From Varanus komodoensis (lineage: Eukaryota > Chordata > Lepidosauria > Squamata > Varanidae), in contig NW_025335317.1 of the NCBI RefSeq assembly GCF_004798865.1, positions 30,469,818 through 30,533,817 of the forward strand: a stretch of DNA of 64,000 nt, in the 5' to 3' direction. The notes beneath the pieces were generated by a model. It was not told the origin of the DNA. It did not search any database and saw only the letters and a list, made by a program, of their open reading frames with translations. Position 1 is the first letter of the stretch; each line of letters begins with the position of its first letter. A program made the position numbers and the translations under genes. Shown here piece by piece: positions 36,701 through 45,165 of this stretch.

Positions 36701-39700
36701 CAAAAACTGTGTCATCCAGGAATGGCTCAAAGGACTCCAAGGAGACCACAAACTCCACTTCCTCCTCATACTCCTCTGGGCTACAGTAGGGAGACAAGCT
36801 TTGTGGGCAGTCAGGTGCAGTACATTGATGGATATACTGGAGTGCAGCAGTGGTCCCATACTGAGGGCTAATGGTGGCGTCTCAGTACCATGGTGGTGCA
36901 ATGGCTCAGTATCAGAAGATGATCATGGCTCAGTATCAAAAAGTGATGGCTGCTCGGCACTGAGCCTTGGGAGTGGTGCAGTACTGAGGGATCACGGTGG
37001 CCCAGTACCAGACACTGGTCATGGTGTGAGGTTGTGCGGCTGGCTGTTGAAGAGTAGGAGAGCTTTTTTTCAAAGGGTGGCCTTGAGGTGGAGAGTTTGT
37101 TGTTTTGAGGTCTGCTAGGTGAAAGCCTAGGATATAGTGCAGGCTTCCACCACATGCCCCTTGACAAGGCAGAGGAGGCACAAGTCATGCCCGTCAGAGG
37201 AGGGCATTTTGCTGTCACAATCACAGCAGTCTTGAAAAGATGCCAAAACCATCGCAGGGATGGGAATGGGCAGGGGGAAGGAGAAAAGGAAGGATAACTT
37301 GGATAGAAGTGTTAGGAGTAGTAAAAACAAGACAAAAAGAATACTTTAGTTGATGCTTTGTAGAAGAGTGAAAACAATGATACAGAGAAAAGCAAGGTTT
37401 TCAGGGTAAGGATCATAAGGAAGTACACTAGTACTTAATGTAAATAGGAGAAAAATTATTCTCATCTATGCCTGATGGCAGTCAAAAAGGAACTGAGGGG
37501 ATGGGTGGGAACCCCTCTCACAGACCCCTGGGAACAGGAATGGGAGGGGTTCCTACCCAAAACTGAGCGCTCAGCTATAGAAGCTTTTCCCAGGTCTAGG
37601 CTCTGTGCACGCGCAAAGCCCCTATGTGTGATGCACAGGGACCACCAAAAAGAACTTACATATGGCTTCACAAACTTAAGCACTTGCAAACAAGCCAGGA
37701 ATTGTTACCCAACTTTAAACTCTGTTTTAAGGATGGCTTCTGAACCTGGCTTATTTCTAAGCAATTTCTAAGCATAGTTCTGTGTTTGTACATAAAGCAA
37801 TAGGGAAAGGTTGCATGTGAATGTATGCAACTCATGTTCTGGATTAAGACAGGAATGCTTAGCTCCACATGCGTCTGCAGTACTTCTCAGCTTCATATGT
37901 CCATATTAACATGAAATGATTTCACCCATTACTCACATAGTGAAACAAAGCATCACTGCATACACTTGGAAGCAAAGTTTTAAAATAAAATGAATGCAGT
38001 ATTCCTTTTAAAAATCTAATTAATGAAATTAATCCATCAATTCTTGTATTCATTCTTGAAATTAACCTCTCAGAGTGATAACTAAAATTCCCCACCCCGC
38101 TACAGCAGGTGAGGAAATAACAGTCTCCTTTCCTTAGCTATATTGCCAATAAAAATAAGCTCATTCATGTCTCGAAATTGAAGCAATCCCCAATTACTTT
38201 CTGAAATCTTTTAAAATGTGCTTTTGAACACTGTGTTCTTCCTCTTCTCCAGGATTAGAGTGCACATGACCCTCAAGATTTTATATTTTAGAGCAGCAAA
38301 CAGGCTAGGGCAGTTCCCATATGATTAAACGCACTTCCCTCTCCTGTCCTTCAACCATTGGAGGCCCTTATATTATACTGCTGCTATTGGTTACTCAATA
38401 GTCAAGCATAACATTACTAGAAAAGTGAACATGTTTGTTTTAGTTTTAGAAAGGTGACACACTTGCAACCAACATCCTGTGGGTTCATGGTCAATCCTAA
38501 ACTACAGTAGGCAATCCTACTATAATGCCACAATACCCACTTTGGAAACCAAAGCAACCAAAGTTAAAACAAAATTGTTTAATGGAATTCTCTTCTGGCA
38601 CACAGGTCAGTTATATCAACATACTCTTGAATGGACCAGCTATACACTAATTGTCAAAATGTCCCAGAGACTAAGCCTCTGGAGAATTCCGTTACCTAAT
38701 TCTTATCTTCATTTAATTTCACGCAATTATTAATAAAAGCTAACTGCTCTCTTTTTGTCACTAGCCCCAAATGAAACATTGCATACTATATTATAGATTT
38801 TTCTTGTTCCAGAATTCTTGAAATTCAAAAATTCTACTCAGAACAATTATTCCAATGAAGCACCATTTAGGCAACAATCCCATGGCCACTAAACACTATC
38901 TAGATGGCCATTTCTCATAGAGATGGGAGAAATGTGTTCTAAGAATGAGGCTGGGAATCCATTTGCAGAGTACCTCCTGTTTGCTCTGGCAGTTGGCATA
39001 CTTCTTTCTAAACAGACAGCTAAACATTCAAAGTGGCAAGCATGATTTATAAACCAGAGCATGTGTGTGTAATACCAGGGAAGAATTAAGGAAAGAGAAG
39101 AATTAAGCTCTGACAGGATTCAAGGAACCATAAGGGCGTGTCAGCCCCTCTTCTTCATGAGCTGGGGCAACAGTCAAGCTTGGTCAACTATGCATTTTGA
39201 AGGGCAGGGATATCAAAATCTTTGCCTCTACACTTCTCCTGCCTTCAATTGGATGCCCATAATCCTTCAAATTTGAAGGATTATGAGAATTATGAGAGGA
39301 TTATGGTGCCCTAAAGGATGCAGGTCTAACATTTCAACAACACTCACAAAGAACAGCAGATGAAGTGCCAAGGCTACTTCTGAAACTTAGCAAACATTCA
39401 AAACCAAACTGCTATGCAGTACAGAGGACAATGACACTGCTAATTGAAAAAAAAAACATAATAAATTCAATTGGGCAGGTGAAGTTAACAGCACTGTGGC
39501 CATAGTTGGTATTCAGCTTTAGCATGAAACTCATGAGATCTCTTGATTCTCTTGGAATTACTTTTTTATTTGCAGTTCATACAAGAGTCAACAATTTACT
39601 AATTTCAATCAGTCTGCATGTCCTCCTTTCTTAAAGACAGCCATTTTGCATGACATTTTCCTAACATGAACAATGACATTTATGTGCATTGTCAAGTATT

Positions 39701-42178
39701 ACACTGTATATGTAGTGGAGCAGAAGTATGCACTCCTCAGAGAGGGGCATAAAGTGGTATGCACTTTCTCCCCTCAATGGATTTAATACCTGAAAACAAT
39801 AAGTGGATATTTACTGATACCTTGATACTCCTACAAACCCCTACACTGATGACCAAAAAAGCTGTATACTCTTTTCATTAAATGCTTTAAATCATCCTGC
39901 TCCTAATCAAGCAACAGATGAACAAGCAACAAACACTTCAAAACATCTATGGTTGCTTATGGAAGAATATGCACCTTATACAGGGTGGGGCATCAAGATC
40001 TCCCACATTTTGAGGGGGCACTACGTAGGCTGTAGTGGGGGTAGAGGTGGGGTAGGTTTCATTCGGTAGTCTAGGCTCTACCATTTTCAGTACCCATCAT
40101 GAGTTGGACTGGTGAACATCGGAGCTTTGCTGTTCAAACATATTATGAGAACATTATGTGGGGCTGCCCTTGAAGACAGTCCGGATACTTCAATTGGTGC
40201 AAAACAGAGCTGCCAGATTGCTGTTGGGGACCAGTCGCTATTCTCAAATAATGCAGGTCCTCTATCAGCTACATTGACTTCCCATTGAAGTCCGGGCCCA
40301 ATTCAAGGTGCTAATACTAACCTATAAAGCCCTAAATGGCTTGGGACCAGGATACCTGAAGGAATGTCTTTTTCCCCATACACCCTCCCACCCTTTAAGA
40401 TCTGCAGCAGAGGCCCTGGTCCGGGAACCCTCCTTGAAGGAGTTTAGGAGAGTGGACACCCAAAGGAGGGCTTTCTCTGCAGGCACCCTGGCTGTGGAAT
40501 GTGCTCTCCAGTGAGGTTCGCCTGGTGCTGACATTATATGCTTTTTGGCGCCAGATTAAAACCTTTTTATTCACCCAATAATTTAAAGTTTAAAAATTTT
40601 TAATTCAGATTTTATTTACCCTCAGTCGTGTTTTATCTTGCTATTGTATTTATTGGATATTTATCACTCTGTAAGCTGTCCAGAGATATTTCATACCAGA
40701 CAGGTTAGAAATATCCTAATAAATAAATAAATGAATAAAAAGAACTATTCTGTGATAGTGACACAGAGAGCGTTCCATACACGCCTTGTGCTCAGTCAAA
40801 ATGCATCAGTACCAAATTGGAATATGAATTTGCTATGGATTTCTAACCTTCGGGCAACTGGAGCCACACTGAAAAGTAAGTCACCTGGCAGATCTAGGAC
40901 TGTTAGAACACCAGAAAATGTGGAAGCAGTAAGCACATCCATTCAGCAATCACCAAGGTGTTCCACTCGTAAGCATGAGATGGCACTAGGGATACCAAGT
41001 TGGAGTTTGAGGAGGATTCTGCATACTGTTTTAAAACTGCATCCTTACAAAATGATGTTTGCTCAAGAATTAAGAGAGAGAGATCATGCCAACAGCAGAG
41101 CCCTAAGTGCGGAAATTCTTGAACAGATTCTCACTGCAGCTGTTCTTCTGAGTAGCAATGAGGTTCACTTCCCTATCAGTGGAGCCATAAACAAGCAGAA
41201 TTTTCACTACTGGGCTAAACATAAGCTTCATGAACTCCATGAACGACTGCTCCACTCTCCTTGTGTAACTGTGTGTTGTGCAGTTGCCGACTTTGGTGTG
41301 ATCGGCCCGTAATTTTTTGAGGAAAGTGATGTAACAGTAACTGTGACCTCCAACTGGTATGTTAAAACGTTGGAGACCTTTCTGCCCCCCAAACTGGATG
41401 ATGTGGATACTGAACATGTGTGGTTTCAACAGGATGGGGCCACAGCTCACACAGCACGACGTTCACTCAGAGGGTTGAGGGAAATGTGCCCTGGACATTT
41501 GATCTCTTTAAGGGGAGACGTGGGATGGCCAGCACGGTCACCAGATGTGACTATTTTCCTTTGGAAATAACTAAAGGAAAAGGTTTTCAAATATCACCCT
41601 TGATCATTTGAGGATTTGAAGGAATGGATCAGACAGGAAATCGACGCCATGCCGCCTGAGATTACCCAGAGAGTGATGGAGAACTTCCAGGAACATCTGT
41701 TTTTATGTACTTTTCAGAAATATATGCAATTTTTTTCTAGATAGCCTCATTCATTTTTTATACCGCTTCAATATGTGGGAGATCTTTATGCCCCACCCTG
41801 TATATGTATCAGTTTAAAAGGTGTAATGAGAAAAATGACTGCAAATTACTGATTTCTAGAGGAAAAACAATTTAGTTGGCCTAACAACTTGTTTAACACA
41901 TGAAGTTCATTTAAAAAGAAAATAAAAATAAATAGCCTAACATTTCTCTTGATGTGTTTCAATATCATCCATTTTAAAATAAAAGTACAAAGTACAAATG
42001 ATGCTACAATATCATCCATTTCAAAATAAAAATACAAAGCAGTTTAACCACCACCATTCTTTGTTTTAAGTAGTACTGACCTCTGCTTCTCTTTGAAATA
42101 TAACCACTCTTCCACCCTTGTCTCCTGTTGCAAGAAGATCTCCAGAGTAGTTAAACTCAACTGTTGAAATAATGTCAG
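15435..42178 (-). CDS. PPP2R2D: PPP2R2D, PP2A regulatory subunit B55-delta, exons 2 to last
   Basis: The B55 subunits are seven-bladed WD40 propellers that bind the PP2A scaffold-catalytic core and choose its substrates; the delta form is tied to mitotic exit through ENSA/ARPP19. Eight exons join in frame: 42178-42081, 32843-32678, 27787-27675, 20126-19949, 19048-18884, 17397-17228, 17144-17053 and 15714-15435. They total 1262 bases (420 residues plus stop), about 100 bases short of the 453-residue human protein, which matches an absent first exon. Delta rather than alpha, beta or gamma is supported by [19 protein letters not shown] (two exons), ESSKPRA[11 protein letters not shown] and the terminal QDKIN (alpha ends QDKVN). 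All splice sites are GT/AG and no coding lesion is seen. Introns hold two DIRS-like elements, a CR1 and a mariner. The gene converges on BNIP3 as in human. Confidence 0.97.
15715..17052. other. PPP2R2D last intron, no recognised element
   Basis: This is an AT-rich intron of about 1.3 kb with T runs near 15950 and 15995 and an A run near 16880. The stretch 16020-16600 has a different, less AT-rich texture and could be an old MITE, but no terminal repeats were found. Confidence 0.4.
17053..17144 (-). CDS. PPP2R2D: PPP2R2D exon (WD40)
   Basis: This 92-bp exon between 'ttttaag' and 'gtaagact' encodes [20 protein letters not shown] and [10 protein letters not shown]. The split serine codon is completed by the last exon. 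Length and phases match the B55 family. Confidence 0.96.
17228..17397 (-). CDS. PPP2R2D: PPP2R2D exon (WD40)
   Basis: This 170-bp exon runs from 'aactttcag' to the donor 'gtatatt'. It encodes the [15 protein letters not shown] loop, [20 protein letters not shown] and [19 protein letters not shown]. The [21 protein letters not shown] text is diagnostic of B55 subunits. Confidence 0.96.
17990..18075. repeat. two tandem perfect hairpins in an intron
   Basis: A 12-bp perfect stem (gttttacagcat, 18009-18020, with its complement 18029-18040, 8-base loop) is followed at once by a 13-bp perfect stem (aaacatgctaaag, 18037-18049, with its complement 18058-18070, 8-base loop). The two share the bases 18037-18040. 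It may be a MITE core or a cruciform-forming relic. No coding role is evident. Confidence 0.7.
18190..18350 (+). mobile_element. CR1 LINE extreme 3' end
   Basis: The text 'gttggcctcgatggtcttcttggaccctcccaactgtactattctatgattctatg' (about 18290-18345) is the canonical sense-strand CR1 terminus, ending in the repeated octamer-like 'attctatg'. Only the last 150 or so bases are present. It is non-coding. Confidence 0.85.
18660..18692. repeat. poly(G) run followed by (GA)n
   Basis: Thirteen Gs (18660-18672) are followed by a GA dinucleotide run to about 18692, in a PPP2R2D intron. On the transcribed strand this is poly(C)/(TC)n. Confidence 0.8.
18884..19048 (-). CDS. PPP2R2D: PPP2R2D exon (WD40)
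   Basis: This 165-bp exon between 'aactttcag' and 'gtaagtac' encodes [40 protein letters not shown] and [27 protein letters not shown] is a classic WD40 blade of B55. Phase 1 at entry joins the A at 19949. Confidence 0.96.
19430..19540 (+). repeat. LINE 3'-tail fragment ('agccgccccgaggcttcgg')
   Basis: 'gtgagccgccccgaggcttcgg' followed by 'gggcggcataaaaatg' and an (ATAAAA)n tail is the same 3' end as the long L2-type element at 53-55.7 kb. An extra partial copy of the motif ('gtgagccaccccgaggctt') sits directly upstream. The insertion is severely 5'-truncated or SINE-like. Confidence 0.75.
19949..20126 (-). CDS. PPP2R2D: PPP2R2D exon (WD40)
   Basis: This 178-bp exon from 'tgtttttag' to 'gtatcctt' encodes [40 protein letters not shown] and [32 protein letters not shown] is a B55 signature blade. 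Confidence 0.97.
20310..20455 (-). repeat. tRNA-derived SINE (MIR-like) remnant
   Basis: The + strand text 'ggggactagaaccccaatcc' followed by 'gaaccactacaccacactgg' is the reverse complement of a tRNA-like B-box region and a typical SINE head ('ccagtgtggtgtagtggtt'). The tail lies towards 20310 ('ttactcattatatttataccc'). Confidence 0.65.
20456..21025. other. intronic sequence, nothing recognised
   Basis: This lies between the SINE remnant and the left end of the DIRS-like element. No exon-like or repeat signal was seen. Confidence 0.4.
21510..22350 (-). pseudogene. tyrosine recombinase region of the DIRS element
   Basis: An integrase-type N-terminal domain is recognisable ([18 protein letters not shown] ... 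ILQFLLEL), followed by the first arginine box ([12 protein letters not shown]) and, further on, an H-x2-R box and a tyrosine-box-like segment. A recombinase in place of a DDE integrase is what places the element in the DIRS order. Confidence 0.8.
23092..23334 (-). pseudogene. RNase H region of the DIRS element
   Basis: It contains [15 protein letters not shown] (the first catalytic D box) and [14 protein letters not shown] (the E box), the standard RNase H pattern located directly after DIRS reverse transcriptase. Confidence 0.8.
23660..24373 (-). pseudogene. reverse transcriptase region of the DIRS element
   Basis: The frame shows RT motifs in DIRS style: [60 protein letters not shown] and the YLDD catalytic box ([10 protein letters not shown]). 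These wordings are typical of DIRS order elements and distinguish it from the CR1, L2 and RTE copies nearby. Confidence 0.9.
24370..26337 (-). pseudogene. gag-like region of the DIRS element
   Basis: The amino end carries a cysteine/histidine cluster (C-x2-C ... [10 protein letters not shown] ... CSHC), as in the first frame of vertebrate DIRS elements. It is followed by a lysine-rich and then a serine/proline-rich stretch, and the far end is rich in Q, R and P. The same cysteine motif recurs at 37.2 kb and 10.15 kb. This is a fossil part of the element, not a host gene. Confidence 0.7.
26746..27385. other. intronic AT-rich sequence
   Basis: No exon was seen. A (TA)n run lies at about 27127-27141, and 'accaaaatattctcaaat' occurs twice in tandem (about 27142-27190). 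Confidence 0.4.
27385..27545 (-). repeat. SINE remnant ('agtcagaccattggtcca' family)
   Basis: 'cctaagtcagaccattggtccaccc' followed by 'agcagcagctcttcaaagcttcagacagg' and 'tggagatgctaggcactg' matches a dispersed amniote SINE. Its tRNA-like part lies at the right end on the - strand ('gcatgtaaagagtgtg'). Confidence 0.6.
27675..27787 (-). CDS. PPP2R2D: PPP2R2D exon (WD40)
   Basis: This 113-bp exon from 'tttaaag' to 'gtatcttg' encodes [20 protein letters not shown] and [26 protein letters not shown] is a WD40 blade strand. [12 protein letters not shown] is the B55 insert. Confidence 0.97.
27788..29675. other. intronic sequence with one short repeat
   Basis: A copy of the 'aagtcccattg' short repeat lies at about 27920-27985 ('aattaagtcccattgtactt...'). 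The frame at 28270-28545 has no recognised domain or supporting splice signals. The rest is AT-rich and unassigned. Confidence 0.4.
29680..31965 (-). mobile_element. CR1 LINE, ORF2 from endonuclease end to 3' terminus
   Basis: On the - strand, the endonuclease C-terminus near 31950-31800 is followed by the linker ([38 protein letters not shown]), the pre-RT text ([40 protein letters not shown]), RT motifs ([20 protein letters not shown]) and C-terminal landmarks ([40 protein letters not shown]). It then has the CR1 3' UTR, ending near 29680 in 'catagaaacatagaa'. Multiple stops and frameshifts and a deleted catalytic stretch near 30530-30650 make it inactive. It is close to the copy at 45.2-47.5 kb. 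Confidence 0.88.
32330..32480 (+). repeat. RTE/BovB-type 3' end remnant
   Basis: 'cttagggtcaccataagccagagacaaattggcagcatgcaataacaac' matches the well-known BovB-related terminus 'gggtcaccataagtcggaa...gacggcacataacaacaac'. It is short and diverged. This is a family-level guess from memory of the motif. Confidence 0.5.
32678..32843 (-). CDS. PPP2R2D: PPP2R2D exon (WD40)
   Basis: This 166-bp exon from 'cttgtag' to 'gtaagga' encodes [40 protein letters not shown] and [15 protein letters not shown]. The B55 hallmark '[19 protein letters not shown]' is unchanged. RPHSRGEY favours delta. Confidence 0.97.
32844..33649. other. intronic sequence, nothing recognised
   Basis: It is AT-rich apart from a locally GC-rich patch (about 33177-33235, 'agcggcggggggcac'). 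A frame at 33271-33480 has no known domain. Confidence 0.35.
33650..37656 (-). mobile_element. second DIRS-like element, shorter and older, broken
   Basis: The left end ('gcaggttgcttgcctgtaactg') and right end ('tatgtgtgatgcacagggacc') match the 21.0-26.7 kb element. Inverted ends are visible at about 33760-33830 and 37495-37560 ('gggtgggagccc' / 'gggtgggaaccc' context), and an internal complementary region lies at about 33975-34065. Recognisable parts (- strand) are the gag-like cysteine motif (about 37330-37130), RT (about 36540-35990, with YLD-type box), RNase H/linker (about 35740-35430) and recombinase C-terminal part (about 34580-34180). It is heavily broken, with more than ten interruptions, and more diverged than the first copy. 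It sits in a PPP2R2D intron in the gene's orientation. Confidence 0.85.
37657..39978. other. intronic AT-rich sequence
   Basis: No exon or transposon was recognised. It contains a perfect 28-bp palindrome at 39258-39285. Confidence 0.4.
39258..39285. repeat. perfect 28-bp palindrome
   Basis: The half site 'cataatccttcaaa' (39258-39271) is followed directly by its exact reverse complement (39272-39285), with no spacer. The words 'gaattatgagaggattatg' next to it repeat part of the arm. Confidence 0.85.
40099..41744 (+). pseudogene. mariner-type transposase pseudogene
   Basis: It starts ATG AGT TGG ACT ([18 protein letters not shown], 40099-40152), is interrupted by the L2, and resumes in the correct frame at 40746 ([13 protein letters not shown]). 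Visible parts are a DUF4817-like helix-turn-helix ([10 protein letters not shown] ... [17 protein letters not shown]), the [16 protein letters not shown] linker, RSVRRIL-like text, and the catalytic core with [15 protein letters not shown] and WPARSPDV. The spacing between the second and third aspartates is 36 residues. The first catalytic D is replaced by N ([11 protein letters not shown]). In-frame stops occur at 41310-41312, 41568-41570 and about 41601-41603, and the SPD-loop is shortened. Intact relatives would be about 350 residues. Confidence 0.88.
40153..40740 (+). mobile_element. L2-type LINE, 3' end, inserted in the mariner
   Basis: It matches the end of ORF2 of the longer L2 at 53-55.7 kb: [18 protein letters not shown]-like, then 'acctataaagccctaaatggcttggg' ([13 protein letters not shown]) and [20 protein letters not shown], and ends in (AAATAA)n. 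The target-site duplication 'agaac' stands at 40148-40152 and 40741-40745. Removing it restores the mariner frame. It is a 5'-truncated copy with a GLGPGYL box but several frameshifts. Confidence 0.9.
42081..42178 (-). CDS. PPP2R2D: PPP2R2D exon 2 (first WD40 blade)
   Basis: This 98-bp exon from 'tgtttacag' to the donor 'gtcagtac' encodes [20 protein letters not shown] and [13 protein letters not shown]. The first codon is split, so the preceding exon ends in G. This is the most upstream PPP2R2D exon I can find. Confidence 0.96.
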
Positions 42179-43825
42179 CTGTAAACATAACAAAGGCAAC
42201 AATATTATAATGTGTGGACTGCAATGAGCACCATAAAACACAGTTTATTTTATAACTGAACAGATGAGTACACATTGACATGCAAGCTGATTCTCAATGT
42301 TAATATGAAAAATGATAGTATATCTTCTCAGGTCATGATCACCCATTATGTATTATGAGAAGCCCAAATTACATTTGCAGCATGGAGAACCCAGTCTCAT
42401 ATTCTAGCATCCAGCATTGGGTTTGGGAATTTAGATACCAAGGTGCTTTTCTGGAATTTCAAAAGCAGCTCTAAGACCACTGTGTATAACAACCACCCAT
42501 TTTTATTGTAACAACATGGCAGATGACAATTAATCTAGGATAACACAGATATTCTTAGTGGCACATGTTATCTAAAGGTCATGTGGTCATTAGGCCCAAA
42601 GGACACATAGCAATTAATCACTCAGGTGCTATTCTTATATGCCATATTTATGCACATAGCTTTCTATTTACACACACACACACACACACACAGTAGGAAG
42701 CCATGAAACTATGGTTATTACATTTATTTAAATTTTAAGAATTTGAAAGAAGAAGCATATATTGCAATTAAGCTTTTCAGAAGTGGCATAAATGATTTAG
42801 AAGTATCGATTTTAAATATAACACTTTTTCTAAAATTATGTTGCTGTTACAAATCCTACAAAGTAGAGCAGTTCTGAATAAATTATCTGAGTGTACTATA
42901 CTAGGACTAACACAGACTATATGCACTGAATGCCCCCGATGAATTTAACACATTAACACAAATTAAATTAAGAGGAATAAATGAAAACATATATATTATC
43001 TGTTCAGCTCTGCTCTACTAGCATTTCAAATTTATTCACTGAATAATGTAAAATTCAGGAGCTCAAGACAGTTAGGATTTCCATACAGCAGTGATCTTTC
43101 CTGTGCAGTAGAACACATGAATGAAATATAGAGGGGATCATACATAAAGATTAAAGTTTAAGGGTGGTTGTAGCTTTGTTTCCTGCCTCCAATTTCCATT
43201 TTTCAGATTTTTAAAACCACAGCCTAACTGAAAACAGCTCTTGAATCCTGACATGAACCCTTCATATGTGTTTATTACATAAAAAAGGAAAAACACATCC
43301 ACAACATTCTTAGAACATTATTGAAATCAACCAGATTTAAGTTTTTTGTTAAGTTTGCTATGAATTGATTTCAACTGATCTGTGACCAAGTCTGGTTCCA
43401 GTGCTGAAAATAATGATCAGGTAAGTTCTATCTATGTAGCACATTCCAAACAATATTACTCAAGAACTCTACCATTAAAACTGTATTCAAATGCACCTTT
43501 TAGGAAGGCCCTCTATATGAGAATTCTTGGGAGCAATTTATAATCACTTGTATTCTTTGTCTCTCACTGGTATGAGATGTAAAGTTGTGTGAACACATAA
43601 CTGCACCTGCATACGAACAAGAACTAAGGATTAAACATGAGCCAAAACAAGAAGTTCACTACAGAAGAACATGACTTTAACAGACCTTGTATCAACAAAG
43701 TTTCAAAAGACAATAACAAAACTATAATCTTCAAGTGAGGCCAACTATTGTGCCCTCACCTGATGCCTATTTTGTCTTGCCATCTATTTTTCTCACCACG
43801 GATTTAATTAGTCAATCACCACATT
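42179..43825. other. intronic sequence with an (AC)n run
   Basis: This is PPP2R2D intron 1. An AC microsatellite lies at 42670-42692. No exon encoding the expected NDFQWCFSQVKG-type start of B55-delta was found. The rest is AT-rich and unassigned. Confidence 0.4.
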
Positions 43826-44665
43826 CATAGAATCATAGACCAGTAGAGATGGAAGCTGTCATGAATATTATGAGGTCCAGCTCCTACTGTTGCAGGACAC
43901 CAGGTTACACCATCCCATACAAATGACTGTCCAGTTCACATATAATGTTGCTAGTATGGGAGAGCTCACCACCTCTCTAGGCAACTGGTTCCACTGTCAA
44001 ATTGATCTGACAGTGAGGAAATTTTCCTTATATCTGGATTGTCACAACTTGCCTTGATTATTCCATTTCCTACACACTGGTATCAGTGAGAAGAGATCTT
44101 GATCTTCCTCTTTGTGACAGCCTTTGAGGTACTTGTAGAGGGACAAGATGTCCCCCCTCAAGTCTTCTCTTCTTAAGGCTGAACATGCCCAGTTCTCTCA
44201 GTCTCTCCTCATAGGACAGTGCTTCCAAACACTGGAACATTTTTGTTGCCCTCTTTGGGATCCCTTCTAATTTTTCTGCATCTTTCATAAATCTTGGTGC
44301 CCAGAACTGGACACAGTATTTCAGATGAGGTCTGACTACTTCTACTACTTCTCATGATATACAAGTAATACTTCTGTTAATGCATACCAAAATAGCATTT
44401 GCCCTTTTGTAGCTGCATCACATTGGCTCATATTTAGTCTGTTGTCCACAATTACTCTAAGGTCTTTTTCTTTTTCAGTTCTGTAATCAACGCATTTGGT
44501 TTCTTTTTCCTAGGTGGAGGACTTGGCACTTGTCCTTGTTGAATCTCACTCTGTTGCTTTCAGCCCAGTGTTCAAGTATATCAAGATCACCCTGGATCTT
44601 CATTCTGTCTTCTACGGCATTTGATATTCTGTCCAGTGTTGTTATATTTGCAAATCTGATTATCT
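43826..44665 (-). mobile_element. CR1 LINE 3' part (same subfamily as 1581-1905)
   Basis: It opens with 'catagaatcatagacc', then 'gttgcaggacaccaggtt' and 'ctgacagtgaggaaattttcc', and runs into the RT C-terminal region. On the - strand this reads [20 protein letters not shown], then [12 protein letters not shown], and further in 'caagtcctccacctagg'. It is 5'-truncated and frameshifted. Confidence 0.8.
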
Positions 44666-45165
44666 TTTCTAAATGTCTTCTTCCCAGCGGCCCTGCTCAG
44701 CACTTTATAACTGTCACTTCCTTTAGGGAATCAATCCATTTTGTAATTCATCTTCCACTTCTTCTGCCTTTGATTTTCCCCAGTGTTATTGTCTTCTCTA
44801 CTGACTCTTGCTTTCTGATGATGAGCCCTAATTATGGAAGTTTGTGTCATACTTTTTGTCATTTTTGCTTTCTGAGCAAGTACTGTCTTGATTGTACCAA
44901 GGACCCATTTGTTCATCTTTCTTCAGTCCAGTTCCTCTCCTCCAGCACTATTTTATAAGTACATAAATTTTTTTCTTGTCCACTTTCATCACTGCCCAGC
45001 TTGCAAACTCAGGAATAGTGATCAGGAATACTATTCTGTACAAGTTCTTCGCCTTCAAACTTCAAAAATGCCTACAGTACTGCACTTCCCAGCCTCAGTC
45101 TTCTGCAAATTTGTCAGCTGCAGTCTCCCTCTGCAGTATTAATAAATTAATCAAGGTATGCAAAA
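44666..45165 (-). mobile_element. RTE/BovB-like LINE 3' remnant, left part
   Basis: On the - strand, NKWVLGTIKTVLAQKAKM followed (in mixed frames) by GLIIRKQES-type, TLGKIKGRRK-type and KGSDSYKVLSRAAGKKTF text matches the C-terminal end of RTE-type ORF2 (compare FGHIMR...LEK...MLGK). Related text resumes at 47.5 kb beyond the CR1, suggesting one element split by the insertion. Confidence 0.55.

Larger units (their letters stand above)
39981..41800 (+). mobile_element. Tc1/mariner-superfamily DNA transposon, split by an L2
   Basis: The terminal inverted repeats begin 'cagggtggggcat' at 39981 and end 'atgccccaccctg' at 41800. About 30 bases pair with few differences (left 'agatctcccacatttt', right complement 'agatctcccacatatt'). 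The TA target duplication is present on both sides (39979-39980 and 41801-41802). Without the inserted L2 (588 bp plus a 5-bp duplication) the element is about 1.23 kb with one transposase frame of about 350 codons. It is inactive. Confidence 0.92.

Noticed and set aside
36585-37118. 177-codon + strand open frame
   Set aside because: It is antisense to the gag/RT region of the second DIRS-like element and has repetitive composition without a domain.
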